Origin: Halichoerus grypus
Taxonomy: Eukaryota; Chordata; Mammalia; Carnivora; Phocidae
Direction: 5' to 3'
DNA: 64,000 bases
NCBI RefSeq assembly: GCF_964656455.1
Contig: NC_135712.1
Location: 94,154,294-94,218,293, forward strand
The number at the start of each line of letters is the position of its first letter. Position 1 is the first letter of the stretch. The notes below the pieces were generated by a model that worked only from the letters and a program-made list of their open reading frames with translations, did not search any database and had not been told where the DNA came from. Positions 22,534 through 34,253 of this stretch are shown one piece after another. The translations under genes and the position numbers were made by a program.

Positions 22534-22704
22534 TTTTTTTTTTTTTAAGATTTTATTTATTTATTTGACAGAGAGAGACAGCGAGAGAGGGAACACAAGC
22601 AGGGGGAGTGGGAGAGAGAGAAGCAGGCTTCTCTTCCAGGGTCCTGGGATCATGACCTGAGCTGAAGGCAGATGCTTAATGACCGAGGCACCTAGGCGCC
22701 CCTG
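22534..22704 (-). mobile_element. Can-SINE with internal deletion, minus strand
   Basis: It starts with the poly-T tail and 'aagattttatttatttattt'. It ends in the inverted head with 'ccgaggcacctaggcgccc'. Between 'gagaagcaggcttctcttcc' and 'agggtcctgggatcatgacc' about 35-40 bp of the usual body is missing. A perfect 16-bp target duplication, gatgaagttaattctt, lies at 22518-22533 and 22705-22720. Confidence 0.95.
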
Positions 22705-22720
22705 GATGAAGTTAATTCTT

Positions 22721-23885
22721 GATAGATAAAGCTGGAAAAGAAATGAGAGTATGATTATATCAATAGTTTATGCCTCATTGTGAATATTATTTAATATATT
22801 TTGGATGTTTTATCAAATTTTCTGATATTTTTGAAAGAGTTAAAAATATACATGCATACATATTTTTATGTTGATTTTCAAGATTGCTTTAACGTTTTTT
22901 AATTTAAACTTGTATATGTCATCCAGGCCATTTATCATTGCATCAAAAGAATGTGCTGCTGCCTTGCTTAAGATACAGTTAGGAAGAATTCCTTTTATAT
23001 TATTATTATTTTTTGTTTTAAGTCTTGCATGTTTGTAGAGTACAGTTTTAGGGGAATTCCTTTGGTAGTCTTCATTGAGTGTCAGCAAAAAATATTATTC
23101 TTGGCTTCTGTCCTGATTAACCCAGACATTTTAATGTGTGTTATGATGGGTTGTTTGATGGATAGTCACCTGTACCCTGTGATCAACTAAAACTTGGCCA
23201 CTTGAGTTAAACCTTAGTAGCTGAATGTCATAATTTCCCATCTTTTGTTTGATTAATACTTCCTTTTGAGATCTGAAAGGGAAATGTCTGGAGTGTCTTT
23301 CGATGTACAGCCACACTCAGGATGAGAAGGAAGACATGTCTTTTATGGGGAGAGAATTCACAAAGTTGGTCATAACAAGCCCATTCAGGACAAAGCATTA
23401 GGCACCTCCCTTTTTTAAAAGGAAAGAAGAAATAAACACTTTACTCACTCTTAAAAGTGTTTTTTCCTAAAAATTTTACTGATTTGATGTCTTTATTTAG
23501 ATTAAAAAAGGAATAGCATGTGCAAGAATATAAGTGAAAGAAAATTCTTAAGCAACAAATGACAAAGACCTTTAGTTACAATGCATGAAATTCTGTGTGG
23601 TAGCTTTAGATTTATAAATAGATTGTTGTAAGATGTCATGTGAAAATATGTAATTCTTATGTGTCCTTTAGTTTTGAAGAATAGATCTAATATTTGTTGT
23701 GGCTAGAGCAGCCTTTGTGTACAAAACCGTAGCATTCTTCAACATGTAGAATTTTTAAAAAAATTCTACCTCTTCACTTTTTTGGAAGAGCGAAGAGTTC
23801 CTTTTATATCTCAATTTGTGTGTGTTTCACAGCATCTATAAATGCAAATATTCAGGAAATGTCTAATTCAAGTCTCAGTGTTGAC
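22721..23885. other. Unassigned AT-rich noncoding DNA
   Basis: No repeat family is recognised. A perfect short inverted repeat surrounds the A/T run at about 23746-23769 (gtagaattttt / aaaattctac). Confidence 0.5.
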
Positions 23886-23889
23886 ACAG

Positions 23890-25235
23890 ATAGAAAGGAT
23901 TAATTAATTCACTTCATTTAATATTCATTGAGTCTCCAAGGTGGAGCCCCTCTTCTAAGTGACTAGGTGTCACAGCTGCAGAAAGCTAAAATACATAGAC
24001 CCGGTGCTTGCTCCTTTGGAGCTGATCAGCTAGTGAAAAGAGAGAGTCGGGGAATGAGCAAATACATTGACATATGCTTATAACTTGTGATCAGTTTGCT
24101 AAATAAGCAACAGAGGATCTAACTCGCCAAGAAATGACATTTAAGGAGAGGCGGGGCGAGTACAGAAGAAAGGGGAAGAGTGGTCTAGCTAAGGCAAATA
24201 GTATGGGTAAATACCTGAGGCAGGAAAGAATTCGGTTAATTCATGAGACCAAAGAAGGTCAGAGAGTAGAGCACAGTGAGGGAGGAGGAGCATGGAGTGA
24301 GAATGGAGAAGTAGCAGGGTCGGCTCTGGTTGGGCTCAGTAGCCAGAGCAACATGTTTGCATCTTATTAAAACTGCCTTATTAAAAGGCATGAGAACATA
24401 AGAAGCTAGGAGCAATGGTTATCTATGGGCATGGGAGGGGACGAGGTGGGAGACAAGGCAGAGGGGCTTTACATTGTTTATTTTTTTATGCTCTTTATTT
24501 ATTTAGAAATATTTGAATGTGGTACCTATTAATTGTTAAACATTTAAAACATTTTAATGGGAAGACTTATACAGTCTTAAGTAAGGATGTATCGACATGA
24601 TTCCGACTTTAAAAAATTAATTTGGCTTTGTGGAGAATAGATTGGATGCAACAGGATTAGGAGTGAGACTGTAGCATATTCTAGGGAAGTGATGATCAGG
24701 CTGGGACTAGAGAGAAGATTGGAGAGAAGAGGGATGTAGGATTTATTTGTGAGGGAGAAAGAAAAGCTAAGAATTATGGATAAGATGTTAAGGGTAAAGG
24801 AGGGGGAGGGAAACTAAAGTATTGTTTGTCCAATGGAGATACGTCCCATGAAATAGAATACTGGGAGAGAAACCAGTTTGGGGAGGATAAATCAGAAATT
24901 TTGTTTTATACTTGGTAAGCCGGGTGTGAACCCTAAAGAGATGCTATCAAGCAGCAGTTGGATATATCAATCTGCATTGAAGAGAGGATTGGAGATGTGA
25001 GTTTGGGAGTCATCAGTTTACACATGCTATTTAAAGCTTCCGTAGTATATGGGACCCTCCAGAGGAGGAGGAATAGGAGGTGGCAAAGGACCGAGCCCTA
25101 GGTCTTGCCCACCTCGGGGGCTGGAAAAGTAGGAGAAGTCCTTAAGGAAGATGGACGTGTATAGATTAAACAAGAGGAGGGAAACCAGGTCAGTGAAGTG
25201 TCTCCGAAGTGTTTGAAGAAGGGCAAAAATCCAGA
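23890..25235 (-). mobile_element. Long L2 LINE relic, minus strand
   Basis: The plus strand is the reverse complement of L2. The 3' end is at the left ('tattcattgagtctccaagg', 'gcttgctcctttggagctga'). The middle has 'ttggctttgtggagaataga', 'ttggatgcaacaggattagg' and 'agagaagattggagagaaga'. The ORF2 part is at the right, with 'cagttggatatatcaatctg' and 'gagtttgggagtcatcagtt' (about 25000, complement of the YADDSQ region). The interval 24400-24590 does not fit and may be a second insertion. Stops and indels are frequent. Confidence 0.75.
24410..24550. repeat. Unclassified insertion-like segment within L2
   Basis: 'atgggcatgggaggggacga' and 'gctttacattgtttattttt' through 'ttatttagaaatatttgaat' interrupts the L2 alignment. 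It resembles the same unnamed old repeat seen near 54915-55060. Confidence 0.3.
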
Positions 25236-25249
25236 AGACTAGTTCTTTT

Positions 25250-25380
25250 CGGGGTTCTGCTACTTCTTATTTCCATTTTGGATAAGTCATCTAATGTCTT
25301 GGGATATTTCATTTTTCATCTGTGAAATTTGTCTTGTCTGTCACACAGGCTTAAGATGTTCAATTTTGAGGAGATTGAAT
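25250..25380 (+). mobile_element. MIR SINE fragment
   Basis: 'ggggttctgctacttcttat', 'ggataagtcatctaatgtct' and 'catttttcatctgtgaaatt' follow the MIR core order from the tRNA-like half to the 'catctgtaaaatgg' block. Confidence 0.65.
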
Positions 25381-26725
25381 ATATTTTATTAATCTGTACC
25401 TATGGTACATATTAAAATATAAAAATCTATTGTACTTATTATATCATATTCTACTGTAATTATACGAAGGCAGATGATAACATGAATCTCTTTATCTTGA
25501 TAATGTTTCACTTAAAATACTTGTGCATGAGTGGCATAAAAAATTTAAATCAGAATTAGGTTACCAAGTAATATTGAATTAATATAGTTGCTTGGAAGGA
25601 ATGAGGAGTAGCAATTTAACTAGATATATTTGCAAAGAAAAATCTTTTTCTGAACTGAACTGGAGTATATTGTTTGAAACCAAAATACATTTTTCTACAT
25701 TATCTTTGTTAACAACAAATGTGTCTAGGTAGAGATTCATCCTCCAATAATCATGGTTGTTATAGGGTTAAAATGCTGAGTTAAAGTCAGTCATTGGGAA
25801 GGAAAAAAGAAAAAAAAAACACAACCTTTACACACTTTGTTAAAACAAGAACAAAGAGCCCATGGAAAGCACCAGGTGTGACATGGAAAAGATAAGGAAC
25901 AAATCTTCTGTGTACATATCACTCTAAGATTATTTAATGACTCAAAAGATGACCTCCACCGAAAGGTGTGGCATGAAAGTGAGCATGGAACAGAACACTA
26001 ATCATATATTTCAGCAACTCTGATTTCCAGTGGGCCGGGCCTTGGCGCTGACAGTCACTGTGTCCATTGTGAGACAGGTTTATTTCTTGCATAAGTTTAC
26101 CATTATCCTGGAAGCCCCAGTTCCTGGCAGGCACCCTCTGCCTGCCATCCTCCATGCTTTGTTTCTTTCTTTCTCCTCCCCCCACCCCCTCCACCATGGA
26201 ACTCAGATATCTGGTCTCAGACCCCTTGTTCTGAAGTGCTTTGGGTTTTCTTGTATTGTGATTTGTTTTTCCAGCCCCCACAATTAGGTAATCATTTATT
26301 AGTCCTTGCCTTGTAATTGAGATGCAAGTTATAATTCCCCTTGGCTTTCGAGATGACTTGTTGCACCTACCTTTTCCACCTCCTTATATCACGAGATTAA
26401 AGCATTAAGTGAGCTCAAGTAATGTAATAAAATCTGGAATTAATTAACGGCACTGAAGATGATTATACTATGAATTAAGTAGCTCCTTCTTAGAGCGCAC
26501 TGTAACTACCACAATAAATAAAACGTATAAAATGTGGTTTTCGGGGGGTTTAATTTTCAAAAGAGCCTTTACTAATTCTATTAATATTTATTGAGTCCTA
26601 TAGGCACCTATTGTATCTAACCTCATTCATTCTGATTAGAAATGTCTTTCCTTTCACAGTAATGCAAACTTACCGGTGACAGAATAAAGAAATCTTAAAC
26701 CCTTCCCCCCCACCATAGGACCTTA
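25381..26725. other. Repeat-free noncoding block
   Basis: No transposon is recognised. The part at 26280-26560 is AT-rich but high in information, with several TAAT/ATTA motifs. A 115-codon minus frame (25934-26281) has no recognisable domain. Confidence 0.45.
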
Positions 26726-26727
26726 CT

Positions 26728-26815
26728 GTAATTAGTGCTTATTGAGCACCAACTGTGTACCAGGAACCCTAGCAGAAATGCCTGACACATAGGAAGGACT
26801 AGGTGTAGCTTCAGG
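26728..26815 (-). mobile_element. MIR/L2 3'-end fragment, minus strand
   Basis: 'ttagtgcttattgagcacca' and 'actgtgtaccaggaacccta' match the reverse complement of a MIR or L2 3' end ('tttattgagcgcttactatgtgccaggcac'). Confidence 0.55.
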
Positions 26816-29800
26816 AGAGAATTTGGCTGGGAAGAGAGAGAGCTGTTAACAAAAATTAACTAAGAGAACATTTTAAGAGCCAAGATAGAAGAAAATAGAA
26901 AGAGACAGGAGCAGGAAAAAAGGACACAAAAGTTATGTTTGTAATCAGCCAAATAACTAAGGACTTTCTTAATTATATTTTACATCGTGGTAAGAAAATG
27001 TTTTCAGGGTTACCTGAATATTGAGGGGATTGAGTAGAGTAATGTGAAATATTCTAGACAGTGGTTGCTTCAGGTGTCCTGCTCTTTGTCTTCTGTGTAG
27101 CCCAGTAATGCTTATATTTAAAGTATAAGGAAAGTACTTTGACTTCGGAGTAGCCTGGCGGCTTTCATCACCATTAATTCACATTAGATCATTTATATTC
27201 AATTTACTTTTCATGTATTCGATACCTGTCAGTTGGCTCCGTCCAGAAGAATATGGTTGGGAAACAGAAGCTGAGGATACGTAATTTTTTTAGGTGTGTT
27301 GATTGGCTGTCTTGTTCTTTTCGGAACAAAAGACAAAGTAAGTCAACACTAAAATTAATTTTTTTATATTAAACCCCCAACTGAACAGGTGATGTATGGA
27401 GATGTGTGGAAATAGCGTAACACAGAAAATTCTTTTAAAACATCAAGGCTGTCACTAAATACACAAGTGGATTGACCATGACAAATATTTGCTGAGCCAA
27501 ATATTATGCTGTTTATTTGATTCAATTGATTCACTGGCAGGGTGGGAGGACTGGAAAATTTCTCCGAAACTGATCTCTCACGTATAAAAGGTGATGAAAT
27601 TGCTTCCATTGAGCAAACATGAAAGTAACCTCTAGTTACTTTGCTTTCTAGTCCCTTGGGCTTAATATTCATATTTTTAAAAGCATCTACTTTTCATGCA
27701 GCCGTTCTCCAGAGTCCTGATGTCTCTCCCTGGGTAGTTGGCAGTGTGTGATCTCATTGTTCAGAAACCCATCCTTTTCTTCATAAGAAGGGACTGTTCA
27801 TTTGGCGTGCAGTCAGTACAGCAAATAGGAGAGAGAAGTAGAACCAAAAAACAAATTAAACCAATAAACCACCTCATATAATGAACTGGGACAGTGAAGT
27901 AAAATGGAGGAGACTGAGGAACATAAAGCTTCCAATTCATTGGATTTGTGATATTGGAAACAGTAGATGACTCTTTGATTATTTGAAAAAAACAAAGAGG
28001 TTAGATGAAATCAGGATCGCATACTCCCAGCTTGTGGGCTGCTTCTGGCAGATGTTCAGAAGAGAAAAAAAGAAATTGGGTTTGAATGTCTTAAGAGGGC
28101 CCCGTGTTTTCAGTTTCACCCAGACCTCACCACTCTGTATTATCTTACATCGGACTCTTCCCATTGTGATGCTCCCTGCGCCAGCACTACGGCCCCGGAG
28201 ATGGCAATACCTGGTATGAAAGACCTGCAATGTGTCTTCCACCGCTAGCGTTTCAGGGTTCTCGAGGCCAGGCACAGAGCATGCATAAACGTACGTTGAA
28301 CAAGTGAGTGGATAGCAGCGGGAAAAAAAGGTTTAGTCAGTTTAGCCACATCATTCCATGAATGCAATTTTCTGAAGACACGATCAGTGTGTGTCCTTGT
28401 ATGAAGAGGAGGGAATGGCAAGGAACCTTCTTGTCCTGTGGGAAGTCGGCAGGGGGGGCAGCTAGACTTTGGATGACACTACAGATTATTGACTTGGAAC
28501 TTGTTGAGTGTGTGGAAGATAGGTTTTTTTTTCCCCCCAGTCTTTTGACTGGAAATCCAAAGACCTCCTTTACCAATACTTATAAGTCTGCTGTTATACA
28601 TACATTGGATTCAGCTTTCTATTAAACCTTTTCCTCCCCCACAATCCTTATCCTCATCAGAGCAAGGTGTTTATCAAGCTGATTGGTGACACGAATTAGT
28701 CAAATAGTATTGTTTTTCAAGTGACTTTTTTAGGTGATCATGTTCTTAAAAAGGTATAAGATATATAAGAGTATTTGAATTTGTGCCACTTCTCTTCAAA
28801 TACGAAATATTAAAGATGTGAAAATAATCTGAAAGAGACCCCTTCATTGTGTTCAGGTTCTGGTTCTGTCTAAAAAAATAAAATTAAATAAAGGCTTTGG
28901 GGCCAGTTCAGCAGAATCTTGGTTGTTTCTAAAATATTACATTTTAAAATTTCGTATTCTTTGACAGCTTTCCATTTTCCAAAAATATTTATTTATTCTT
29001 TCAATAAATATTTACAAAGTACCCATAGCATGCTAATTATATGAATTCGCCAGATTTCTTCTTCCTTCAGTTTAACAAAAATGCCAAAAGAAAAGGTTCG
29101 AGCAAACAGGATAGGGCGTGTGAGACAAACGCCATCATTCCCCAGCAGTAGGAGTAGCCACCAGGCGTCCTGGGCCACACGATTCCACCTTGAGCATCAG
29201 TGGGCAGCATGGGGACTCGACTGATTCTCCTCTGTTATCTAACTCATGCCACATTTCAAACAGGGCTTGGTGCATGGATTTCTTTCTCTCTTTTCTCTTA
29301 CCTGCCTTGAAGTCACAGATGTAGTTTCTACAAGTTCAGGTCCAGCAGGTATTACCCGTGTGTCTAGTACGTGCCCAGCCCTGATCATGTTTAAAAAGGC
29401 AAAGTAGTATGACTACCTCCATATGCTGCATCTGAGAGAGAACAGTTCACAGGCTTCCCTGACATCTAGAAAGCCCTGTATCCACTAAAAAAGCCCTGTC
29501 TACCATCTTGCAGAATAATCACATTCTTCTAAACATTGGCTATTTAAATAGGCTGCACTGATGTGGGCTCTAAGCCCGCTCTCCTTTGTGTTGCTCCCAT
29601 CCTATGATTTATACTTGAAGGAAAGTGACATAAAAGGATCCTGGGTTTGGGCTTTATAAATTTCACAGACTAGTTAGGCTACAAATGAAGGATTAGCTTG
29701 TAAGTTTCACCCTGGTTTTAGTCTTAACAATGTAAATTCTGTACATAGACTCTATTTGATTAACATGAGTGAAAACTGTCATCAAAATTAGCGTATCTTT

Positions 29801-31934
29801 TAAATATTAGAGGCATCTTACCTCTTGGTGATTATATTTTATTGGCTTTCCTAGAGTAATGGGGAAGAATTTAATTTTGTTTAAAATATGAATAATGTTC
29901 ACACCTGCAAGCCATTATTCTGCCTCCTTAAGTTTCAGGGTCTCATTCACATCATCTTACATTTCATTGCTTTGTTTGGGGATGGTGCTGAAAAAGTAAA
30001 ATCATAGGACGTGCCACTATTGTTGATTCTAAGTGAAAAGCCATAGGCTATCAACACTGCTAGTGCTTATTTTCTGTATTATGATAGAAAAGATAAAAGA
30101 CATATTTTCTCCCAGATTTCCCTAGGGTGGATTGGGTGGCATCTTGCTTCATGTGATACGAATCATACATTTTTCTTCTACTCAAAACTCTGTACTCCTG
30201 TAATCACTTTGTCAACTTTAAGAGGGAGAGGAAAATGTTTTGATTGGAGGCAAAAATTCTGTTCAGGTTGGATGTAATCTAGTCAGACACTCACCTTGGG
30301 CAGCTGTTTCAGTTTCAGAGAATAATCACAACACTGTGTAGAATGATGAGATGTGTTATTATCTAACAGAATCATACTGATGTTTAATTAATTCCACATT
30401 AACCGACATGGCAGTGTATTACACAAGGGCCATGGTCAAGGTTTGAATATTGAACCCACAGAACAGTCCAAGAAATGGAGTTAAGAAAGATTGCTGCAGG
30501 TTAATTCATTAACTAGTGACAGCACAAGAAACCCAAGTAAAAATTCATGTCTTAGTTTGGGGCTACTTATTGAGGGAGGCCTCGTCAAATCATAATACAA
30601 CCCAACAAGGTGTTGGAGTGGCTATAAAAACTAATAGAACCCCAGGCTCCACTATAGAAGTACAGTGACCTGATTTAATGGGGGTAATAGTTAGCTCTGT
30701 TGTACTCTCCTCTGGTTAGAGCCTGTTTGGGTTATTGTCCTCGCTTTGGTACTGTTTTAAGAGAGGTATTCATGGATTGGAGAGCTTCCAAGGAAAGGAC
30801 AAAAAGATAGCAAAAAGTGAGAAGGACGTGTCAATGAGTTGAAGAACCTAGGTATATTTTAAGAAACGAAGGCCTAGAACATGAGCACTAGCTTCAAATA
30901 TTTAAAAGGCTGTCATATAATAGCATGTGTAGATAATATTCATTATTGCACAAGTGGTTATAGAATTAATTAAAACTGTGAATCTAAAATTTGAAGGGCG
31001 CAGAGAACATATTAGAAACTGGGCTAGCTCAAAAAGTCACAAGATGGCATAACTGTAGATATTTAAACAGATGCTGCAAGACCATTTGTCTTATAAGTAA
31101 TTTTTTTATTTGAGTGATTTATAAGAAGGTATCGTCTAAGAGCTCCTCATTCTAAGATTCTAAGGCTTCTTCTAACTTGGCCTGTAGTTTGATTATTTGA
31201 TACAGATGATAATCACTTCTTCCTACGAGAGCAAAAACTCAATGTTTAGTGGTTTGTATTTTCTTTATCGACAGAGTCAAATCTGTAGTTATGATAGTGG
31301 ACTGGACTTCTCTTGAACGAAGGTTATGACTTCATGGCAAGAGGCTTAGGGTCAAGAGATAATGATCTTATGGAGACATGAATCTGAAGCACTCCGTGAA
31401 AATGTTGAAAGTTATTGTCAGAGTGCATTCATCTTAAGCAAAGCCAGGACAATGGATCTCTTAATCTTTGCAAGACTTCTTTAAGGGACTCACAGCTCTG
31501 TTGGGCATGGGGGGGAGTAGAGTGGAAAGAAAGGTGAAATGATGTGGAAGGACTCAAGAGTCAACAGTTTTGTGACATTTGAAATACACATCCATTTTCA
31601 TATGACAGCTTTCTCTAGCCCATATTTAATGAAAAATTATGTGAGTTTTTTTTTTTTTCATATGACTTTGGGGGTGGTTAGGGAGTGGGAAACCAAATAC
31701 ATTAGCATCAGGACTCAAGATACAAAAGAATATGTCACTATGTTAATGAATTCACAATTTGAATGAAAATATGGGAGTCAGAACTCCCATAGTGGCCGAG
31801 CAGTATGCTGGTATATTTGAAATGGGGGCGTTAATTCAGCAAGTTCTGCAGAGAAGAGCTTCTGTGGATGAGATTCCTGGCTCATGAGGACTTTGAGATG
31901 AGCTCTGGGCTGACTGGAGTGAACTTTACCTCGA
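26816..31934. other. Large stretch without assignable gene or Can-SINE
   Basis: Only scraps are recognisable: L2 3' ends near 28240-28300 ('gaggccaggcacagagcatg', 'cgttgaacaagtgagtgg') and, reversed, near 28985-29040 ('tctttcaataaatatttaca'). A poly-T run lies near 31650. No exon with convincing splice sites was seen. Small CpG clusters occur near 28165-28290. Confidence 0.45.
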
Positions 31935-32040
31935 AAGACCTTAAAGGATTTGCCTGAGGTCATGCAGCTCGTAAATGGCACCATGGTCACATAACCCAAA
32001 TCTGGAGACCTAATCTTATACTCCACGCCTAGTTCTTCAC
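31935..32040 (-). mobile_element. MIR SINE fragment, minus strand
   Basis: 'aaggatttgcctgaggtcat', 'gcagctcgtaaatggcacca' and 'taacccaaatctggagacct' are the reverse complement of the MIR tRNA-like half ('ttgcccaaggtcacacagctagtaagtggcag'). Confidence 0.7.
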
Positions 32041-33974
32041 TTAATTTTATCTCAAGAACATTTCAGTCCGGGTGGAATGAGATGAGGAAGGGAAAGCAAC
32101 CACAGCCTGGGTGGGGAGAGAACTCATGAGAAGCCCCAGTGTGGGTGTGTGCTGGGTGGGGAGCCACGGCCCCACCTCTTTGCCTCAATTTGGGTGCAGG
32201 TTTATAGTCTGTCTGCACACTGGGAGAGCTGCTTTCTGAACCATTACCCATCTGTCTGCAATAAACAGCCCTCCCAAGTGTGGTGTCTTGGGTCCCAAGC
32301 CTTGAGTAATGGTTATAGGTGGAAAGTGTCTCTGAGGCAATTTCTATGGAGCACTAGGAGTCATAAAACAGATCTATTTATTAAAAATCAGCCAACAGCG
32401 ATTCCCTTCAACTGTCTTTGAGTGTTTGATTCTTAAATATTCATGAAGCCTGCACTGACTTCAGTTCAAGATCTCTACAAGATGAGTAGTTCCTGGACTC
32501 TTAACATCTATGGTGGCATTTGGATTCGTTTCTAAGTTTCCCTTGTAATAGTTTAAAATCCCTTTGCAAAGCTTGTATTGCTTTCATTTACTGAAAATGA
32601 ACAATGTCGAGTCAGGGCCCAAAGGACGTTGAAAGCTCATTACAGTTCACTTCCTGAAACCAAGGATTTGCTTATCCTACAGGTAAAATCACTTCCCTGT
32701 GTGTACAGGGAAGTGTAGTGTTTCCTTCTCAGCAAGGCTGTGATGTCTCTAAGGTGGTGTCTTCACTGAGTGTTTGTTGAATGAATAAATTCAGACAATC
32801 CCATGCCCTAGGTCTTCTTGTTTTGACTTCTGACTGAATTTGATTCTTAGAAGAGAGGTGGAATCCATGTGAAATATTCTGTACTAAATATCTTTAAATC
32901 ATCACAGTACCCTAGGGCCAAATTCAATCTTTGATTCTAATTAAACACTATCATAATTAAATCAAATACTAGAATGATACAATGAGACATAACGAGAGGA
33001 ACATTTTATATTGATTTTCATATTGATAACATTTAAAATGATGTATATTTAGGAAGTGCTTGGAAGTGCTATCTTCTTCCATCCCATTGTACTTTTTGTA
33101 CAGTGGTGGCATATAAATACAGATACAATGAGGTTAGTCCACTCCTTAAATAAAAGACGTTTTTATAACCCATGGATTTTTTCCAAGCAGGAAACTCGTT
33201 CTTCTCCCACCCTCTAAATTGCTCAATACTAAAAAGAAAAGTATTTGTTCAGTTTTATTTCTCTCAATGCTGGATGATAATATGGCTGTAGATGATGTAC
33301 AATAAGTTTTTATGGGTGATGTTCCCACAAAAGGAGTGTTTTAGAAGTGAATGTGTTACCTTATGATATTCAAAGTTCTCACTTTGTCATATTAGACACT
33401 CATCTTACTCTGTTTCTCTTTGTGGTTTCAAATCATAAAAAACTTCTGAAAAATTTATTTCAAGCATTAGAGATGATAGTAAATCTTTCACATTTTAAAC
33501 TGAAACTCTCTTCAGGGTTTTTGTGTTGGCCATGAGGAAGAATTCCTATGACAACACAGCAGCTGAGTCGCTGTCTGACTGTATTTTTCTGAGGTATTCT
33601 ATCCTTGGTAAGCAAGTCAGTCAGACTTGCCAAAGAAGTTAACACTGAGGTATCAAAAGCTGATTTTTTTTTTTTTTGAGTATGGGTATCAACAACATTT
33701 GAGTCATGAAAGAGACACCTCAAGTTGAGCTGTGGCGTGAGTTCCCAACCCATCTTAGTGCTATTGCTGCCATTAAAAAAAAAATCGGTGGTTACAAACC
33801 AAGGCAAAACAACTTTAGATAGTCAATAGGATTTTTAATTGCAAAGATTTCCTCTGACGTGAGTGTTAATGAATGTCAAAGCAATAACATAAAAAGACAT
33901 TACTAGTTTAATGATTGATAGAATAAGAAAAACACAAGGGCTTTTGTCAGATAAATGACTACGGTTTGGTGTTC
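32041..33974. other. Unassigned noncoding DNA
   Basis: I recognise no gene. A short L2-like tail ('tgagtgtttgttgaatgaat') lies near 32765-32790, and a poly-T run near 33663-33677. The 115-codon minus frame at 33460-33807 crosses that run and is not convincing. Confidence 0.45.
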
Positions 33975-33980
33975 CTTTAC

Positions 33981-34253
33981 CTAAGGAATATCAAAAGTGA
34001 TCTCAAGATAGGCACTAATGGCCCGGGAGCAAAGGCAGAGAGTCATAATGTAGCCTGTTATGTAATAACCGAAGCAGGAAGACTCATTAGCGCGGACTAG
34101 TATACTTGTTTTCTCACTGGGCAACTCCGACAGTACTTCAGCGTTTTTGGCTTGTTTGAATTCTTTGTTGAAACTTTCTATTTCTGAAGATGTTAGATAA
34201 GCATACGAAATGTTATGCAACTGGTTTGGTACATATGCAGTGTAAGTGCGTAA
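33981..34253 (-). other. Candidate unrecognised exon (91 codons, splice-bounded)
   Basis: On the minus strand a pyrimidine-rich AAATTTTCTTTAG precedes position 34253. The next 273 bases are fully open in the frame that begins LRTYTAYVPNQLHNISYAYL. They run through FNKEFKQAKNAEVLSELPSE and the hydrophobic ESSCFGYYITGYIMTLCLCS to ...AYLEITFDIP. The last codon is TAG, followed at once by GTAAAG, a strong donor-like sequence. The frame is also closed by TAG at the acceptor, so the open frame coincides exactly with the AG..GT interval. Eight CpGs lie in 273 bp, well above the flanks. A CAG to TAG transition at the last codon of a phase-0 internal exon would give this arrangement; so would chance. 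I do not recognise the protein family and see no neighbouring exon. Confidence 0.4.
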
